From positions 39,590,187-39,654,186 of the forward strand of contig NC_046305.1 of assembly GCF_004115265.2 (NCBI RefSeq): a stretch of DNA of 64,000 bases, given 5' to 3'. The translations under genes and the position numbers were made by a program. The DNA is from Rhinolophus ferrumequinum (taxonomy: Eukaryota > Chordata > Mammalia > Chiroptera > Rhinolophidae). This document shows, piece after piece, positions 11,131-22,249 of the stretch; position 1 is the first letter of the stretch, and the number at the start of each line of letters is the position of its first letter. Under the pieces are notes generated by a model. It saw nothing but the letters and a program-made list of their open reading frames with translations, did no database searches and was not told the origin of the DNA.

Positions 11131-13050
11131 GCTAGTACAACACAGCAGTCACTGTAATTCTCCAAAAGAAAATTAATAAATTTATTTTATAAAATACTTA
11201 TTTAGATAATTACTTCCTGATGTTAAGCATTTCTACATTTTTTAAAGGCAAAAATTTGAAGTGCCAATATATATTGAGCTAGTAGAAAAAAGGTTGAAAT
11301 GAAGCCCTCTCGAGCTCACAAAGTTATATCCAATAAGATAAGAGAAGGTATATCTGATTTGTTCCAATCAGGTTTCTTGGAATTACAAAAAAAGGTTTTT
11401 GTTTTTTTTTTTCTGCCAAGGATGAACTTAGCTCACTATAGAAAGAAGTTTCTTTGAACGCTGCTGCTAAACTCACTTCATTTTGAAAAAGTAAATTTCA
11501 AGGCATGATAGTGCAAGGGGTAAGTTTTCCATTTACAGACTAATTATAGAACATTTATTGACTGTGCTGTCTCTAATTTCCAATTAATTTTAAAGAACAG
11601 AAACTATTTTCATAAATATCACTTTGCCTGAATTTACCAGTACACTCATGAATCATGACAGACTAGGGCAATTTGATTTTCTTGATGAATCTGTCTCGCA
11701 CCTGCATATTGGGTCAGAATGTTGAGTTTCTGACAACTTCTGTGAACAAGGACTCTCCTCTTGCAAGTCCAGGGGTCTGAGAAAGAAATTCTCCCCCAGG
11801 TTAAGTTCTCAAACATTTTTTTCAGTAAGTAATTAAGAAGAAAACAGCACTAAGTGGATAGTTTCTTTTCTTTCATTAAATCGGGGAGGACTGAATGTTC
11901 CTCGAGCCTCCATAGAGATGCATTGTGGATCACAATTCCTCCAATATCCCTACTAGAAGCTCTGTAGGGTCAAATTTTCATGATCTCTGTTGTCTGATTC
12001 CTCAACTCTGCCTCCAGCTACTCTTTGGGAAGGAAGAAGTTCTGCTCCACTCCCAGGATGCTTCAGTCCAACACTGGTAGAAGCAAATTGTAAAAGTCCA
12101 CAGCTGAGGTCGAGACATAAAGACACTACTTTCCATGCAAGAATGGCTCAAAGTACTTTCTTGACTGTGTGGATGAAAATCAGAATAAGAGGGACGAGAT
12201 CTGAGGCTTCTCTGTGTCCCAGTGTGCATCTATCTTCAGCTACAAACCCAGTTAGGACATCCGAGGACTGGACACTGGTTCCAAACTTTCAAGTGGCATC
12301 TGTCTGCTTAGCATGGCCAGCTGCAATCTTCTTGCTTGTTGTTTTTCATTTTTCATCTGAGTGATGCATCTTAATTTGTTTACTTGCGCCTAACATTCAA
12401 CAACTTGCTCACTTGTTTCCACATCTGCACACCCTGCCTGTGTTAAGTGCATCATAAGCCTGTAAATCACCCTTTCATTACTTCATTACTTTCATGTCTT
12501 TCATTACTTCATCTTTAGCAAAAAGTCAGTGCCATGTTTTTTAATAACTTTGGTATAACTCTGAGAAGTATTTGGCACGGAAGGCACTTTGTACTCTTGT
12601 TGGTTAGTATTGCCTGGATTGGGAATAGCAAAGGATTTCCTTTGACTACATCTTCAATTTAGTCTAAAGAGAACACACTAAAGCAGGAGAGGAATTGTTG
12701 GTGGAAGTGAAGCTGAAGAGACAGCTCACAGAGGATGCCAGCAAGCTGCTTATGGATAAACTCCCCTCCACATGTTTCTGCTCCATTTCACTGGAAATAC
12801 CACCAATAACTTTTGTCTCTGATCTCTAAGAATCCCGCCCAAACTCTCTTCATTAACTTTGCTTGTGTTGTCATAAAAACTAAAAAAGTTTTGAACAAGG
12901 CTAATGGTGACGGATTTCAATTACTTGCAGAAGAAGTTCTGTGTTGCTAATTTGTAAGTTACTGATCCTAAAAGTTTTATTTTGTCTTACCTCCCCCAGT
13001 GAAAAACGTTTTCTTCAATGGCCCCTTACAAATATTAATAGCTGTCCCCA
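11131..13050. other. No gene seen; unassigned sequence
   Basis: A 124-codon plus-strand frame at 11,990-12,364 has no recognisable motif or family and is overlapped by a 75-codon frame on the other strand. I see no promoter or splice context to support it. Part of 11,690-12,450 may be an old repeat I cannot name. Confidence 0.45.
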
Positions 13051-13260
13051 AATATAGTTGTACTTAGAATGGCACTACCACAAAGGGGGTCTACCTGTCC
13101 CTGGCAGGAAGGGGCAGGGGAGGCAGAGGAGGCTCTGATTGGGCCACATCTGTGCTTGGGCCCTTTAACTTGGGAGGAAAGTGGATCCCAGAAAAGTGCC
13201 GACCCTGCAAACCTCAATGTGGGGCCTGGAGCAGTCCCCAAAAGTGTTTATATGTAGATG
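13051..13260. other. GC-rich patch of unknown origin
   Basis: About 200 bp rich in G and C stands out in AT-rich surroundings ('ctggcaggaaggggcagggg', 'gtggggcctggagcagtccc'). Frames are open on both strands (62 and 68 codons) but neither product is recognisable. Confidence 0.45.
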
Positions 13261-13289
13261 TCTTTTTTTAAAAAAAAGTACTTTATAGA

Positions 13290-13700
13290 TTTTTCACATG
13301 TTTAATCAGTTTAGATCCTTCTTCTTTTCACAGAGATTTTAAACCATTTACATTTATAGTTCTAATTGTTATGTAGATGATGTTCTATAATCCTATTTTA
13401 TGCTCTTATTTTACTGTTATCTTCTTAATAGCATAATTAACTATTTTATAATGTATTATAAGTTTTGAAATACTAGAATAGTCTTTCTTCCATACTGCCT
13501 TTGAAAAAAGAAGAGATGAACACTTTTGTACCTTCTCTCTTACCTTCTGACTCTTCCCATATAGCTTTATTTCATCTTGAAGGTAGAGTCCATTAATTTT
13601 CTTTTTTCCCTTTTGTATCCAATTTGCTCCTGCAATTGTACTGAAAAGTTAAGATTTTTCAGTACCAGCTCTCCTTTAATTTCAGTGTTCTGTATTCCAA
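13290..13700 (-). repeat. Possible old L1 fragment, reverse orientation
   Basis: The stretch 'aaaccatttacatttatagt' and 'tctaattgttatgtagatga' resembles reverse-strand L1 sequence. Weakly supported. Confidence 0.3.
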
Positions 13701-14260
13701 TTTATTTTTATTTGTCTTTTTCTTATGTTCATGATGTTGTTTAATTAAATCAAATTATTTATTTTCAAAAACAATAACTGAATTTAGTGGATTATTTATA
13801 CAAAACTGTACCTATATTTTGAGATATCAGTATTATTTAACTCTTGAATGCTCATCATTAACCCATTGAGTCTTTCTGAGATGTCTTTGGACATATTAAG
13901 AGATAGCCTGTACAATATGTATTTATACAAGAATAAGGAATGATCAATTTGGATGAGATAGGAATTTGAACTAAGTGAACTAGTACTAGGAAATGCAAAA
14001 AGAAAAAATATATATTGTGGCTGAGCTCAAAGTGTGGAATTTCACATGTTAAGGTGCTGGATTATATCAAGTATTTGGATAAATTATTTAATCAGTATTT
14101 GTTAGACATGTTATTTTATTGTGTATTGGCATTGAATATTAAAGTTAAAAATGTTAATGTCTTCTAGTATTGGTTTACGTTTATACATTTTACTTAGAAC
14201 ATACTAGGTTATTTTAATTTTTCTCAATTCCCAATCTTGGGAATTCATTTACTTACTAGA

Positions 14261-14262
14261 AT

Positions 14263-14302
<40 letters not shown>
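14261..14302. repeat. (ATTT)n microsatellite
   Basis: About ten uninterrupted tetranucleotide units. Confidence 0.95.
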
Positions 14303-14303
<1 letters not shown>

Positions 14304-15090
14304 TGTCCTTGTTTATTCAGTCATCCCTCCTTGTTCTGTGTTCTTCTCTGGGGACTCCTATTACTGACACAGTATATTCTCATTCTCCATTTTCTCTTGC
14401 AATTATTTCTGTACACTTTTTAAATTACTCCAGTCTGTCTTCTGTTTCACTTGTCTGACTTTCTTCAAGAAAAATTCTACTACACTGAACTAAATGTTTT
14501 CAATGATGATTTTTTTCCTACATCTAAGAAAATGTTTTAGTCTTTTCTGGGTTCATTGCTAAGACCTACTTTCAGTTTACTAAGCACGGGTATGAGTTGT
14601 TTCTAGAAAAGTTTCTAGGAATTCATATGAAAAATTTTTTCTTTAGAAGTCCATATTACCTTTAATATTTTTTGATTTCTCTTTTTCCTTTGTTGTTTCA
14701 GAATATTTTGTTTCTTTGTTTTAAACTGAGAAGAGATTTTCTTTAAATTAATATTCTACTAATTAGCTTGCTTACTTCTGGGGAACAGGACTTGAAACAG
14801 ACTTAAGAGCATAAAAGTTTGGTATTAGGAAATAGGCCAGATTAAGAAGTTCCCTTTAATTGCTCTTAAAACTCAAATAATAGCAAAACACATCCTTGTA
14901 TTTAAAAATATTAAATGCAATTCTTGATTTCATGTTGCAATTCTATATCCCAAAAAGAGAATAAATGAATAAACAGAAATGTACATATATATGTATATAC
15001 ATATATATGTTATATACATTCTAACATACAGCTTTCAGTGAGTATGTGTGTATATGTATATATATTTATTGTTCTAATTGTTATATATGT
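14303..15090. other. No gene seen; possible reverse L1 in part
   Basis: 14,440-14,720 ('ttctactacactgaac', 'tagtcttttctgggttcatt') is faintly like reverse-strand L1. The remainder is unassigned. Confidence 0.35.
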
Positions 15091-15094
15091 GTGT

Positions 15095-15120
15095 ACACAC
15101 ACACACACACACACACACAC
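15095..15120. repeat. (CA)n microsatellite at the left end of mariner copy 3
   Basis: An uninterrupted CA run abuts the transposon terminus. Confidence 0.95.
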
Positions 15121-15695
15121 GAAGTCCAACAATTAAGTTTGAGAACTATTCTAGAAAAAGTTTTACATACTTCATTGCTGAATATCACTATGGTCACCTT
15201 TGAAGTACTCCCCTTGGGAAGCTATGCACAGATGCCAGCACCTAGTCAACCCTTCCAAAAAATTTTGGAATTCATTTTCTGGAATGGCCATCAGAACTGT
15301 TGTCATATTACCCTTGATGTCCTGAATGTCATCAAAATGTCTTTCTTTCAATATTTCCTCTATCTTTGAGTAAAGAAAGAAGTCATTGGGGGCCAGATCA
15401 GATGAATAGGGAGGGTGTTCCAATACAATTATTTGTTTACTGGTTACAAACTCCCTCACAAGTCAGTGCCATGCGAGATGGCGTGTTGTCATGATGCAAG
15501 AGCCATGAATTGTTGGCGAAAAGTTCAGGTGGTCTTTTTCACAGTCTTTTCAGCACTTCCAAATATATAGTAATAGTAAACTTGGTTAACTGTTTTATAC
15601 AGTTTATACAAATTCATAATGAATAATCCCTCTGATATCAAAAACGGTTAGCAATATTGTTGCAACAAAATTCTCAAACTTAATTGTTAAACCTC
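15119..15695 (-). mobile_element. Mariner copy 3, internally deleted, best-preserved C-terminal half
   Basis: About 577 bp with the same inverted repeats (CAACAATTAAGTTTGAGAAC at the left, AACTTAATTGTTAAACCTC at the right). A 95-codon minus-strand frame (15,172-15,459) is open across the third catalytic Asp: VLEHPPYSSDLAPNDFFLYS, then KIEEILKERHFDDIQDIKGN. Upstream on that strand, outside the open frame, the TVFDIRGIIHYEF segment and an HHDN remnant of the second catalytic site can be read. The N-terminal DNA-binding half and first Asp are missing, as in the other two copies. CA repeats abut the left end and GT repeats the right end. Confidence 0.88.
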
Positions 15696-15726
15696 GTGTG
15701 TGTGTGTGTGTTGTGTGTGTGTGTAC
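15696..15726. repeat. (GT)n microsatellite at the right end of mariner copy 3
   Basis: An interrupted GT run starts directly at the transposon end, as the complement of the CA run at the other end. Confidence 0.9.
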
Positions 15727-15729
15727 ACA

Positions 15730-15982
15730 CCAACGGTGCCAAACAAATGTATACACATTGTAAGAAAGGAAAACTGCATTAAAATTGTAATACTCTATAT
15801 ATACCAATAACAAAAGATGAATACAAGTTATGTTTGACTTCTGCAGTTACAAAAGGTGCAGTTACAAAAGGTGCAGTTACAAAAGGTGCCATCAGCATCC
15901 AGACACTTCTGATTACGGCAAACTACTGCTTGAGCAATGCTGAGCAAAGTGTTCACTGTATACATTTTTTAGGCACCCTCTG
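15730..15982. mobile_element. TA-type MITE with GGTGCC termini, copy A
   Basis: 253 bp; the left end reads GGTGCCAAACAAATGTATAC and the right end TATACATTTTTTAGGCACCC, which are inverted repeats. The inside matches the element at 36,608 ('gaaaggaaaactgcatta', 'taacaaaagatgaatacaag', 'cagacacttctgattacgg', 'actactgcttgagcaa'). This copy holds three tandem 15-bp units at about 15,842-15,890. No coding capacity. The superfamily is inferred from the TA flanks of copy B. Confidence 0.8.
15842..15890. repeat. 15-bp tandem repeat, three units
   Basis: The unit GCAGTTACAAAAGGT is repeated three times within MITE copy A. Confidence 0.95.
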
Positions 15983-16019
15983 TGTGTGTGTATATATATA
16001 TTCACAGAAAGCTATACGC

Positions 16020-16138
16020 TAGAATGTACATAACAGCACTCTTTCTAATGGCCTTAAAACAAGTAAACAAAACAAGCAAACAAAAACAAATTTTCAACAA
16101 TGGTAGAATGAATAAATAAATTATAATATATCCATGAA

Positions 16139-16186
<48 letters not shown>

Positions 16187-16570
16187 ATGAAAGGGGCCAA
16201 TACTAATGAATATACTACTAATCATGCATGTACTTACACCTAGTATTGAGCAAAAAAATCCAGACACAAAAACTGAAACCATCTATGATGATGAGAGACA
16301 GGGTGGTGTTACCGTTGGTGAGGAGAGTTGTGACCGAGAGAGAGCACAGGAGATCACCTGGGAACTGAGAATGTTGTGTGTATTGCTCTGGAAATGTGCC
16401 ATATGTGAACTTATGAATATGTTCACTTGGTCAACATTTATTGAGAAACACATGTGTGATTTCTGCACTTTTTTTGTACACATGGGAAACTTGAGCTCAT
16501 TTGAACATGAGTGGGATGCAGGGGTTACTGCATTGCATCTGTGTCTGTTACACATCTGTAACAATTATCT
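16020..16570 (+). repeat. Old L1 3' region with (TA)n
   Basis: Typical old L1 wording: 'aatggtagaatgaataaata', 'atatccatgaaa', 'gttgtgaccgagagag', 'tcaacatttattgag'. A (TA)n tract fills 16,143-16,185. A 125-codon plus frame here (16,206-16,583) shows no protein family and is a by-product of the repeat. Confidence 0.55.
16143..16185. repeat. (TA)n microsatellite
   Basis: More than 20 TA units in the old L1 fragment. Confidence 0.95.
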
Positions 16571-16649
16571 GCATTATCTGTAACTGATGTGTTACCCAAT
16601 GATAGCATACATCACATGCCATAAATAAAGAGAGGTTCAAGTAATTCTC

Positions 16650-16790
16650 ATGGAACATCAGAAGTGGGGCTTCATGAAGGAACTGTCAGTGTAGAGGACT
16701 GACTGGGTGCAGACAGTCAAAATGAAAGGAAATCAGTTAAGACACTATTGCAATACTCCGGGGTCACATCTTAGCATTTCAGGGCTGCAC
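16650..16790 (+). repeat. Fragment of an old unassigned repeat
   Basis: 'gacactattgcaatactccg' recalls a common mammalian repeat ('ggctattgcaatagtccagg'). The same family seems to recur at 21,630, 29,390, 32,300 and 43,830. Confidence 0.35.
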
Positions 16791-17920
16791 ACTGTGGCTT
16801 GGGCAGTTAGATGATTCACAAATATTTGCTAAATGTGAACAGTATTGGACTGTTATCTTTGACAATAAACTGAGTGATTACATAGGGGGAAGCAAAGCAC
16901 GAGCTTTTCTCATCATTTATGCTAATTATCTTTTGAGGAAATTCTGGAAGTAAGGGTAGGTTTTGGGGACTGTGATTCTTATTAAATAAAAAACATATTG
17001 GGCAACATTTTATGTATATAATCATTAGCATGTTAAAAATATGAAAGTGACAAACATCACAAAAGTGACAAAATACTTGCAAATTGCATGTTTTGAAGAA
17101 TTCCAATTCAAGGACATCCTTATTGACTTACATTTGCACTTACATTTCTTTTAATAAAAAGGTATAGCAATATTTTAGAAATGCAGATGTAAGAAAGTAT
17201 GAGAGGAAGAAAATGTTTTATGTACCCAAGTCTAAGGTGCTCTCCCTATTGTGGACTAAATCTCTCCACTCAGCCACTGAAATAGCACCCGCTATGGAGA
17301 TTCTATTTTCACTTTCAGCAGCCTTACTCAAAGAATAATCAGAAAAACCTAACAAGTCCACTAATTTCATCAATCAGCTAGCAAACACAACCATGTCTAA
17401 AGCAAGTCCATGATTGTTTCTATTGCATTGGAAAGCAGAAAATCCAAGAAAAGGCAGCTCTGGATTTCTTCAAGAGTAGCAAGTTGTCTGAGGCCATCAT
17501 AACTTTCCACAAGTGTTCTTTCTTCCTGCAAAAGATGTTATCAGTATCACAATTATAAACAATTCTGTCACCTTCAAAGGAATTTAGAAAATGATGTCAC
17601 TTATAACAGATAAACTGTGAAATATAAATGAGGGAGGGAACAGATGTAGGATCAAAAAAATTATTTTAAAACTTCAAAATTAATTCTTACCTCATGTAGC
17701 TGTGACAAATAAGAAAGCACAAAAGAGAGATAAAGGAAGAGACCAGTGGGGTGACACTGTATGCAGGAAGACTGTTACATGATCAGAAAGCCTGCCTCTG
17801 TACCATTCCCACTTCCTCTTACACTTCTCAGCTTTGACACTTTATGCAAATATGCACCTGACTTGAGTATTTCCACAGACCTCCACTCTCCAAAGAAGCT
17901 TGGAGAACTCCTTGAAGAGA
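16791..17920. other. No gene seen; unassigned sequence
   Basis: A 96-codon minus frame at 16,816-17,106 shows no motif. Nothing else is recognised. Confidence 0.5.
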
Positions 17921-17921
17921 A

Positions 17922-17990
17922 ATGGTGTGTGTGTGCGTGGGGGGGGGGTGAGGGGTGGTGGGTGGTGGGATGGGGATGGAGGGGCGGCAC
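17922..17990 (+). repeat. G-rich tract with G-quadruplex potential
   Basis: (GT)n leads into a run of about ten G, then at least five more runs of three or four G separated by one to five bases. This exceeds the usual four-tract requirement for a DNA G-quadruplex. The overlapping frames here are low-complexity artefacts. Confidence 0.8.
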
Positions 17991-18089
17991 CTCTGTTTAC
18001 TGGCCCACATCCAACAACCTGGTTAAATAAACTTGTATTATTGCAATCACCAATAGCAAGTAGACAGAGTCAAATGAGGCACACATGAA

Positions 18090-18620
18090 AAAATAGAATA
18101 CATAAATGTGGGAAAGAAAGATAATAACATGTATATTTAGTGGAAATTTTCTAGTCTTATTATATTTGTAATCGAGAACAAAATTAATTTCTGAATTTTT
18201 AAGTCAAAACTGTACTGACTCACTGGCATTCCACAAAACAGAACAAGCCTCTGACTTGCTCATGCAGAGCAGCTTGAAGACCACAGAGCTTCACTCTGCA
18301 TAGCTCACAGTATAAGTTTCACTGTAGCCTTCCTACCCCATACCTAGAGGACTACAGGATAGAAAGACTCCAGGGGAATACTGGACTGTCTGTTTGTATT
18401 GTGGACTGCCTCATTCCCAGGCTCCTGCACTCAGAAGGATTTAAAAAAAAGAAAAAATGCTGCGTGAGCATAGACTCAGAGAGTTATAGAGAGAAATGGT
18501 CAGATTTGTTGTTTTGTTTTGTTTTGGGTGGAGAGATCTATCTGATATCCACCCCCTTACCTACAACCAACAAAAGGAGCAAGTGCTCAGTATACAAACA
18601 TATGCTATGGAAGGCAACAC
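18090..18620. other. No gene seen; unassigned sequence
   Basis: No named repeat. A 95-codon plus frame (18,401-18,688) runs into the MIR below and has no recognisable product. Confidence 0.45.
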
Positions 18621-18624
18621 ACCT

Positions 18625-18815
18625 GGTCTTGTTCATGGTGCCCTTGCTGTGTGACCTCAGGCGAGTCATTTCCCCGCCTCAACTTTAGCGCACCCCTTGT
18701 AAAGTTGGGTTGGTGATAATAACTCTTCCTGGGATTGTTTCAAGAATGTAATTAGATAATGTCTGCAAAAGCACTTTGTGAACTCTAAAGTGCTCAGCAA
18801 ATATAAGGGGTACCA
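18625..18815 (+). repeat. MIR SINE
   Basis: 'ctgtgtgacctcaggcgagt', 'gtgataataactcttcctgg', 'gcaaaagcactttgtgaact' and 'tgctcagcaaatataa' give the MIR order. Confidence 0.8.
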
Positions 18816-19089
18816 GATTGGAAAGCTGCCTCTGGGTGGTTCCTTCTCAAATATGCCCAGTATCAACATTTTAGTGGTAAAGAGGAGTGCTAATATTTCT
18901 CATTGGCACTTTTCTACTGCAGAAGTTAAGTAATCTGAGTAGAAGAAATATGGTTTTCCTTGAGACTCAATAAAGCTATTTTCATTTTAATTGGAAAATA
19001 GTGGCACATAAATGTTCTTAGTTTCCCTGAATTGACCCTTTGGGGGAAAAAAAGTGAAATATTGCTTACCAGTTGTCTAGTGGAAAAAT

Positions 19090-19430
19090 CTGAAAGTCAG
19101 AGGAACACTACTCTGGTCTTGCCATCGCCTCTTTCTGTGTGTCCTTGGAAAAGTTACTGCTCGTCCCATCGGTCAGTTCTGATACAACAAATATTTATAT
19201 AGCCCAAATGGATGCCAAGTTCTGTGCTAAGCTCAGCCTAAGAAACAAAGAAAAGAGCAAAAGGTACAGTCCTTTATATCTAAGAAGTTTACAGATTAAT
19301 AAATATTTTCATCTCCCAAACAGAAGTGGTAATCATTGTACTACATACCCTCAGGTATGTTATGAGAATGAAAAGATAGCACAGGAGAGTGCATGGCAAA
19401 ATTGAAAAGTGGTACATCAATGTAAAGTGG
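19090..19430. repeat. MIR-related relics
   Basis: 19,100-19,165 is MIR-like on the plus strand ('gtgtccttggaaaagttact'). 19,185-19,240 ('caacaaatatttatatagcc', 'gttctgtgctaagctca') is the reverse tail type. The boundary between the two is not clear. Confidence 0.5.
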
Positions 19431-19509
19431 TATTATTACCAGCCATAAAACCATCAGCAGCATGTAGCTGGTTAAAAAATACTTAACAGAGAGAAGTGGA
19501 GAGGCGATT

Positions 19510-19700
19510 AATATTTATGGAGCCTCTGCTTCAGACACATCTACATATGTTACATCATCCACACAAGAAACTGGTTAGGTGGATATTAGGTGCTCCTTTT
19601 GACCAATAGGGGAATTGAGACTCCTATCAGTTAAAACGACTTAGCTAACAAATCAGAGCCACTATTCAAACCAAGGTTAGTCTGACTGCAAAGACTCTAC
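19510..19700 (-). repeat. MIR SINE, reverse orientation
   Basis: 'gcctctgcttcagacacat', 'ggggaattgagactcc', 'gacttagctaacaaatcaga' and 'accaaggttagtctgactgc' fit reverse MIR. Confidence 0.65.
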
Positions 19701-20510
19701 AGAAACAGCTGAGAGAGGTCATACATTGTTACAGAGATCCACATGTATTTTCACCAGGAAAAGAGTCTCTGAAACTTAATAAGCGGCCACAACTAGTTGT
19801 TGAAACATATTTATTTCAACTTATTTTTAAAAACAAAAGCATTTGAAGGAAGGAAACAAATTCAACTAATTTAATTAATATGGCAACATAAAGGAACCAA
19901 AAAAAAGGTATTATCTTCACTCACTAAGCACAACTCATGACTAGAATGATTTTTGTTTAAAGGTAAAGCTAATGTTGTTTTATGAATCTTTGAGTAACTA
20001 GGATGGATAGCAAAACAGCACATTTAGCTCTCACATGGTTAAAAAACAAAATCATTTAAAAAGGGCTTCATGAAGTCAAAATTCCTGCAATGCTTTCTAC
20101 GTGGATTAGCATACCGAGCAAAATATAAGAGGTAGCTTACTGCCCAGATATATTAAAATGAAGAGCTTAACTTCTAATATTCTCTCTCCAATCAGGTATG
20201 GATTTATAAAACATTTCATTATGGTTATTTTTTTCCCAGCTGAAACTCACAACTAAATCCACCAACCAGAAAGATTGTTGAATTATATTGGTCTGATTTT
20301 CAAAGTTTATTTTTAACCTATATAGCACAATGAGATAAACTCTGGGGGTATGCAAAAGCTGGAAACTGCTTAGAAGAAGCTAACAGGAGCACATATAAAT
20401 CAAGCAGCCTGGGTTATAAATATGTAATGACTATTCAGGAAAAAGAAATTTAAATGATTGACTCTTTTGCTGACCTAATGGCTATGAATTAACATTTCTC
20501 CCTCACAGCA
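19701..20510. other. No gene seen; unassigned sequence
   Basis: AT-rich with no recognised family or frame. Confidence 0.5.
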
Positions 20511-20514
20511 GGAA

Positions 20515-20720
20515 GAGAACTACTAATGTTTATCTAGCATCTACTAAATGCTAGACCCATGTGATACGTGCTTTTTATACATTAGCGCATTTACCTCCCC
20601 CAAAATCCTATGAAGCAAGTAATATTGTCTTTACGTTCCAGCTAAATGATGGAAATTCTAGATGGTAGAATTGAGATTCAGAATTCAAATAATGGTCCAA
20701 AAGCACACAACTAATAAACA
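20515..20720 (-). repeat. MIR SINE, reverse orientation
   Basis: 'ctagcatctactaaatgcta', 'acattagcgcatttacctcc', 'ctatgaagcaagtaatattg' and 'aagcacacaactaataaaca' follow the reverse MIR order. Confidence 0.75.
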
Positions 20721-20884
20721 GCAGAGCCAAGATTCATCTCTGAGTCTGTGTACTCACTTTAATGTCCTGCATCCTTTTTGCATGTTAGGTAACTTAGTCA
20801 CATGTCTTCTCTGTGTGCCATTTGCAAATATAAAAGGCTTGAAAGGCAATGAAAAGAATTCCCAGTATAGGATCATTCATTAAT

Positions 20885-21000
20885 TTTTTTACAAGTAATT
20901 ATTAAGTACCTACCTCTCTGCCCAGCCCAGTGATGGGCAACACAGTGGTGAAGAATCTTTCATGGACTTTGTTCTCATGGAGTTTATAGTCTGAATTATT
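20885..21000 (+). repeat. Old unassigned repeat fragment
   Basis: 'gtgatgggcaacacagtggt' and 'gttctcatggagtttatagt' match the common wording '...ctcatggagcttacagtct...' of a mammalian repeat whose name I cannot assign. Confidence 0.4.
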
Positions 21001-21049
21001 TTAGTTTTTGAACCAGAGGCATATGAAAATTTCCCAGAATCTGGTAGTG

Positions 21050-21235
21050 AACCAGATGTATGTAGTCTGTCACTCACTGTCTGGTGACTCAGGCTAAATA
21101 GTAATCACACCGAGCTCAGTTGTGTCATCTATAAAATAGAGATAATAAAAATTGTACTATTCACCTCACGGTGATATTATGAGGAATTAATAACATAATG
21201 CATATGAAATGACCATGAACATTCAAAGATAGACA
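21050..21235 (+). repeat. MIR SINE
   Basis: 'gtcatctataaaatagagat', 'gtactattcacctcacggtg' and 'gaggaattaataacataatg' give the MIR 3' half. Confidence 0.7.
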
Positions 21236-21629
21236 GATGCATACATGTATACAAAAAGGTATCATCATTTTGCTTACTAAGGAAAAGAATACACTTTTAG
21301 CTTATAAAAAAGCAATTAAGTGACACGATGGCAACAGTTTCTAACAGACTGCAAAGTTTTGAGGCTCTTGCTCGTGTAGATATATAGATAATAAATCGGA
21401 AAAGAAATTGTGGAAAAGGATAATTCATTCATGATTTCAATTATTTGACAGTTGATAGATAGCATCAATGCAACTTAGAGCTTCATAAAGTATAAATTTG
21501 GGTTTTCTACCTTATGGATTTACATTTAGCTAATCAACTGAAATCTTTCCCCACACACTGGGTGGTGAGAGTGTACAAGGCTAACGGAAAGATTTATCAA
21601 AAAGAGATGTTCATTGTCCAATGTGCCAG

Positions 21630-22240
21630 GTACAGTGATGGTAATGAAGACAGAATGACCCACAAGAAATGGGCCATATTCTCAGGGAACATGGAGATAC
21701 AGAAAATAGACAGATGCTACTCACAGTTGTTAAGTGTTAAAATAGGGAAATCCAGGGTACAACGGGAACAAAATCTAAAGGCACTTAAATTCATCCTAGC
21801 ATCTAGAAACTCTAAACTGAAGACAGGAGGATGAAGAGGCCATTCCCGGATAAAGGGCAGTACGTGGTGGTAGGAGAATATTTCCAGCAGTAAGAATGCC
21901 TAATGCAAACACAGGGAAGCAGGAGCAAGCCGGAAACACTGGAGACTAGAACCTACGCATTGTGGCTGGAGTATAGCAAGCAAGGGTAGAGCGGTGGAAC
22001 TAGGTTGCAGCAAAATATGGAACTGGAGATTTTAACAAGGGAGAGGCACACACACATAAAGACTGTTGAGGATGCATTAAGGAATGTGGAATTTCTCCTC
22101 ATAGTAAAGTAATTGATATTACAGAGGCTTTGAACTTCAGTTTGATTTTTGACTTGCAGGAGGGCAAGAAAGGTCACAATCAGACCTGCTCTTAAGAGAC
22201 ATCCCACTGGTTTCTGGGTGGACAATGCGTTGGTCAAGTT
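21630..22240 (+). repeat. Old unassigned repeat, long fragment
   Basis: 'gtgccaggtacagtgatggt', 'gggccatattctcagggaac', 'gtggctggagtatagcaagc' and 'gtggacaatgcgttgg' recall a long mammalian repeat seen elsewhere in the window. A 156-codon minus frame across 21,953-22,423 gives a protein without known motifs and I do not call it a gene. Confidence 0.45.
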
Positions 22241-22249
22241 CAGCCAGGA

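Noticed and set aside
11990-12364. 124-codon plus-strand frame
   Set aside because: No recognisable motif, an opposing frame overlaps it, and the surrounding DNA looks like old non-coding sequence.
16206-16583. 125-codon plus-strand frame
   Set aside because: Lies in an old L1 3' region beside a TA microsatellite; no protein family is seen.
17775-18088. Four overlapping frames around the G-rich tract
   Set aside because: Low-complexity translations of the G-run and GT repeat.
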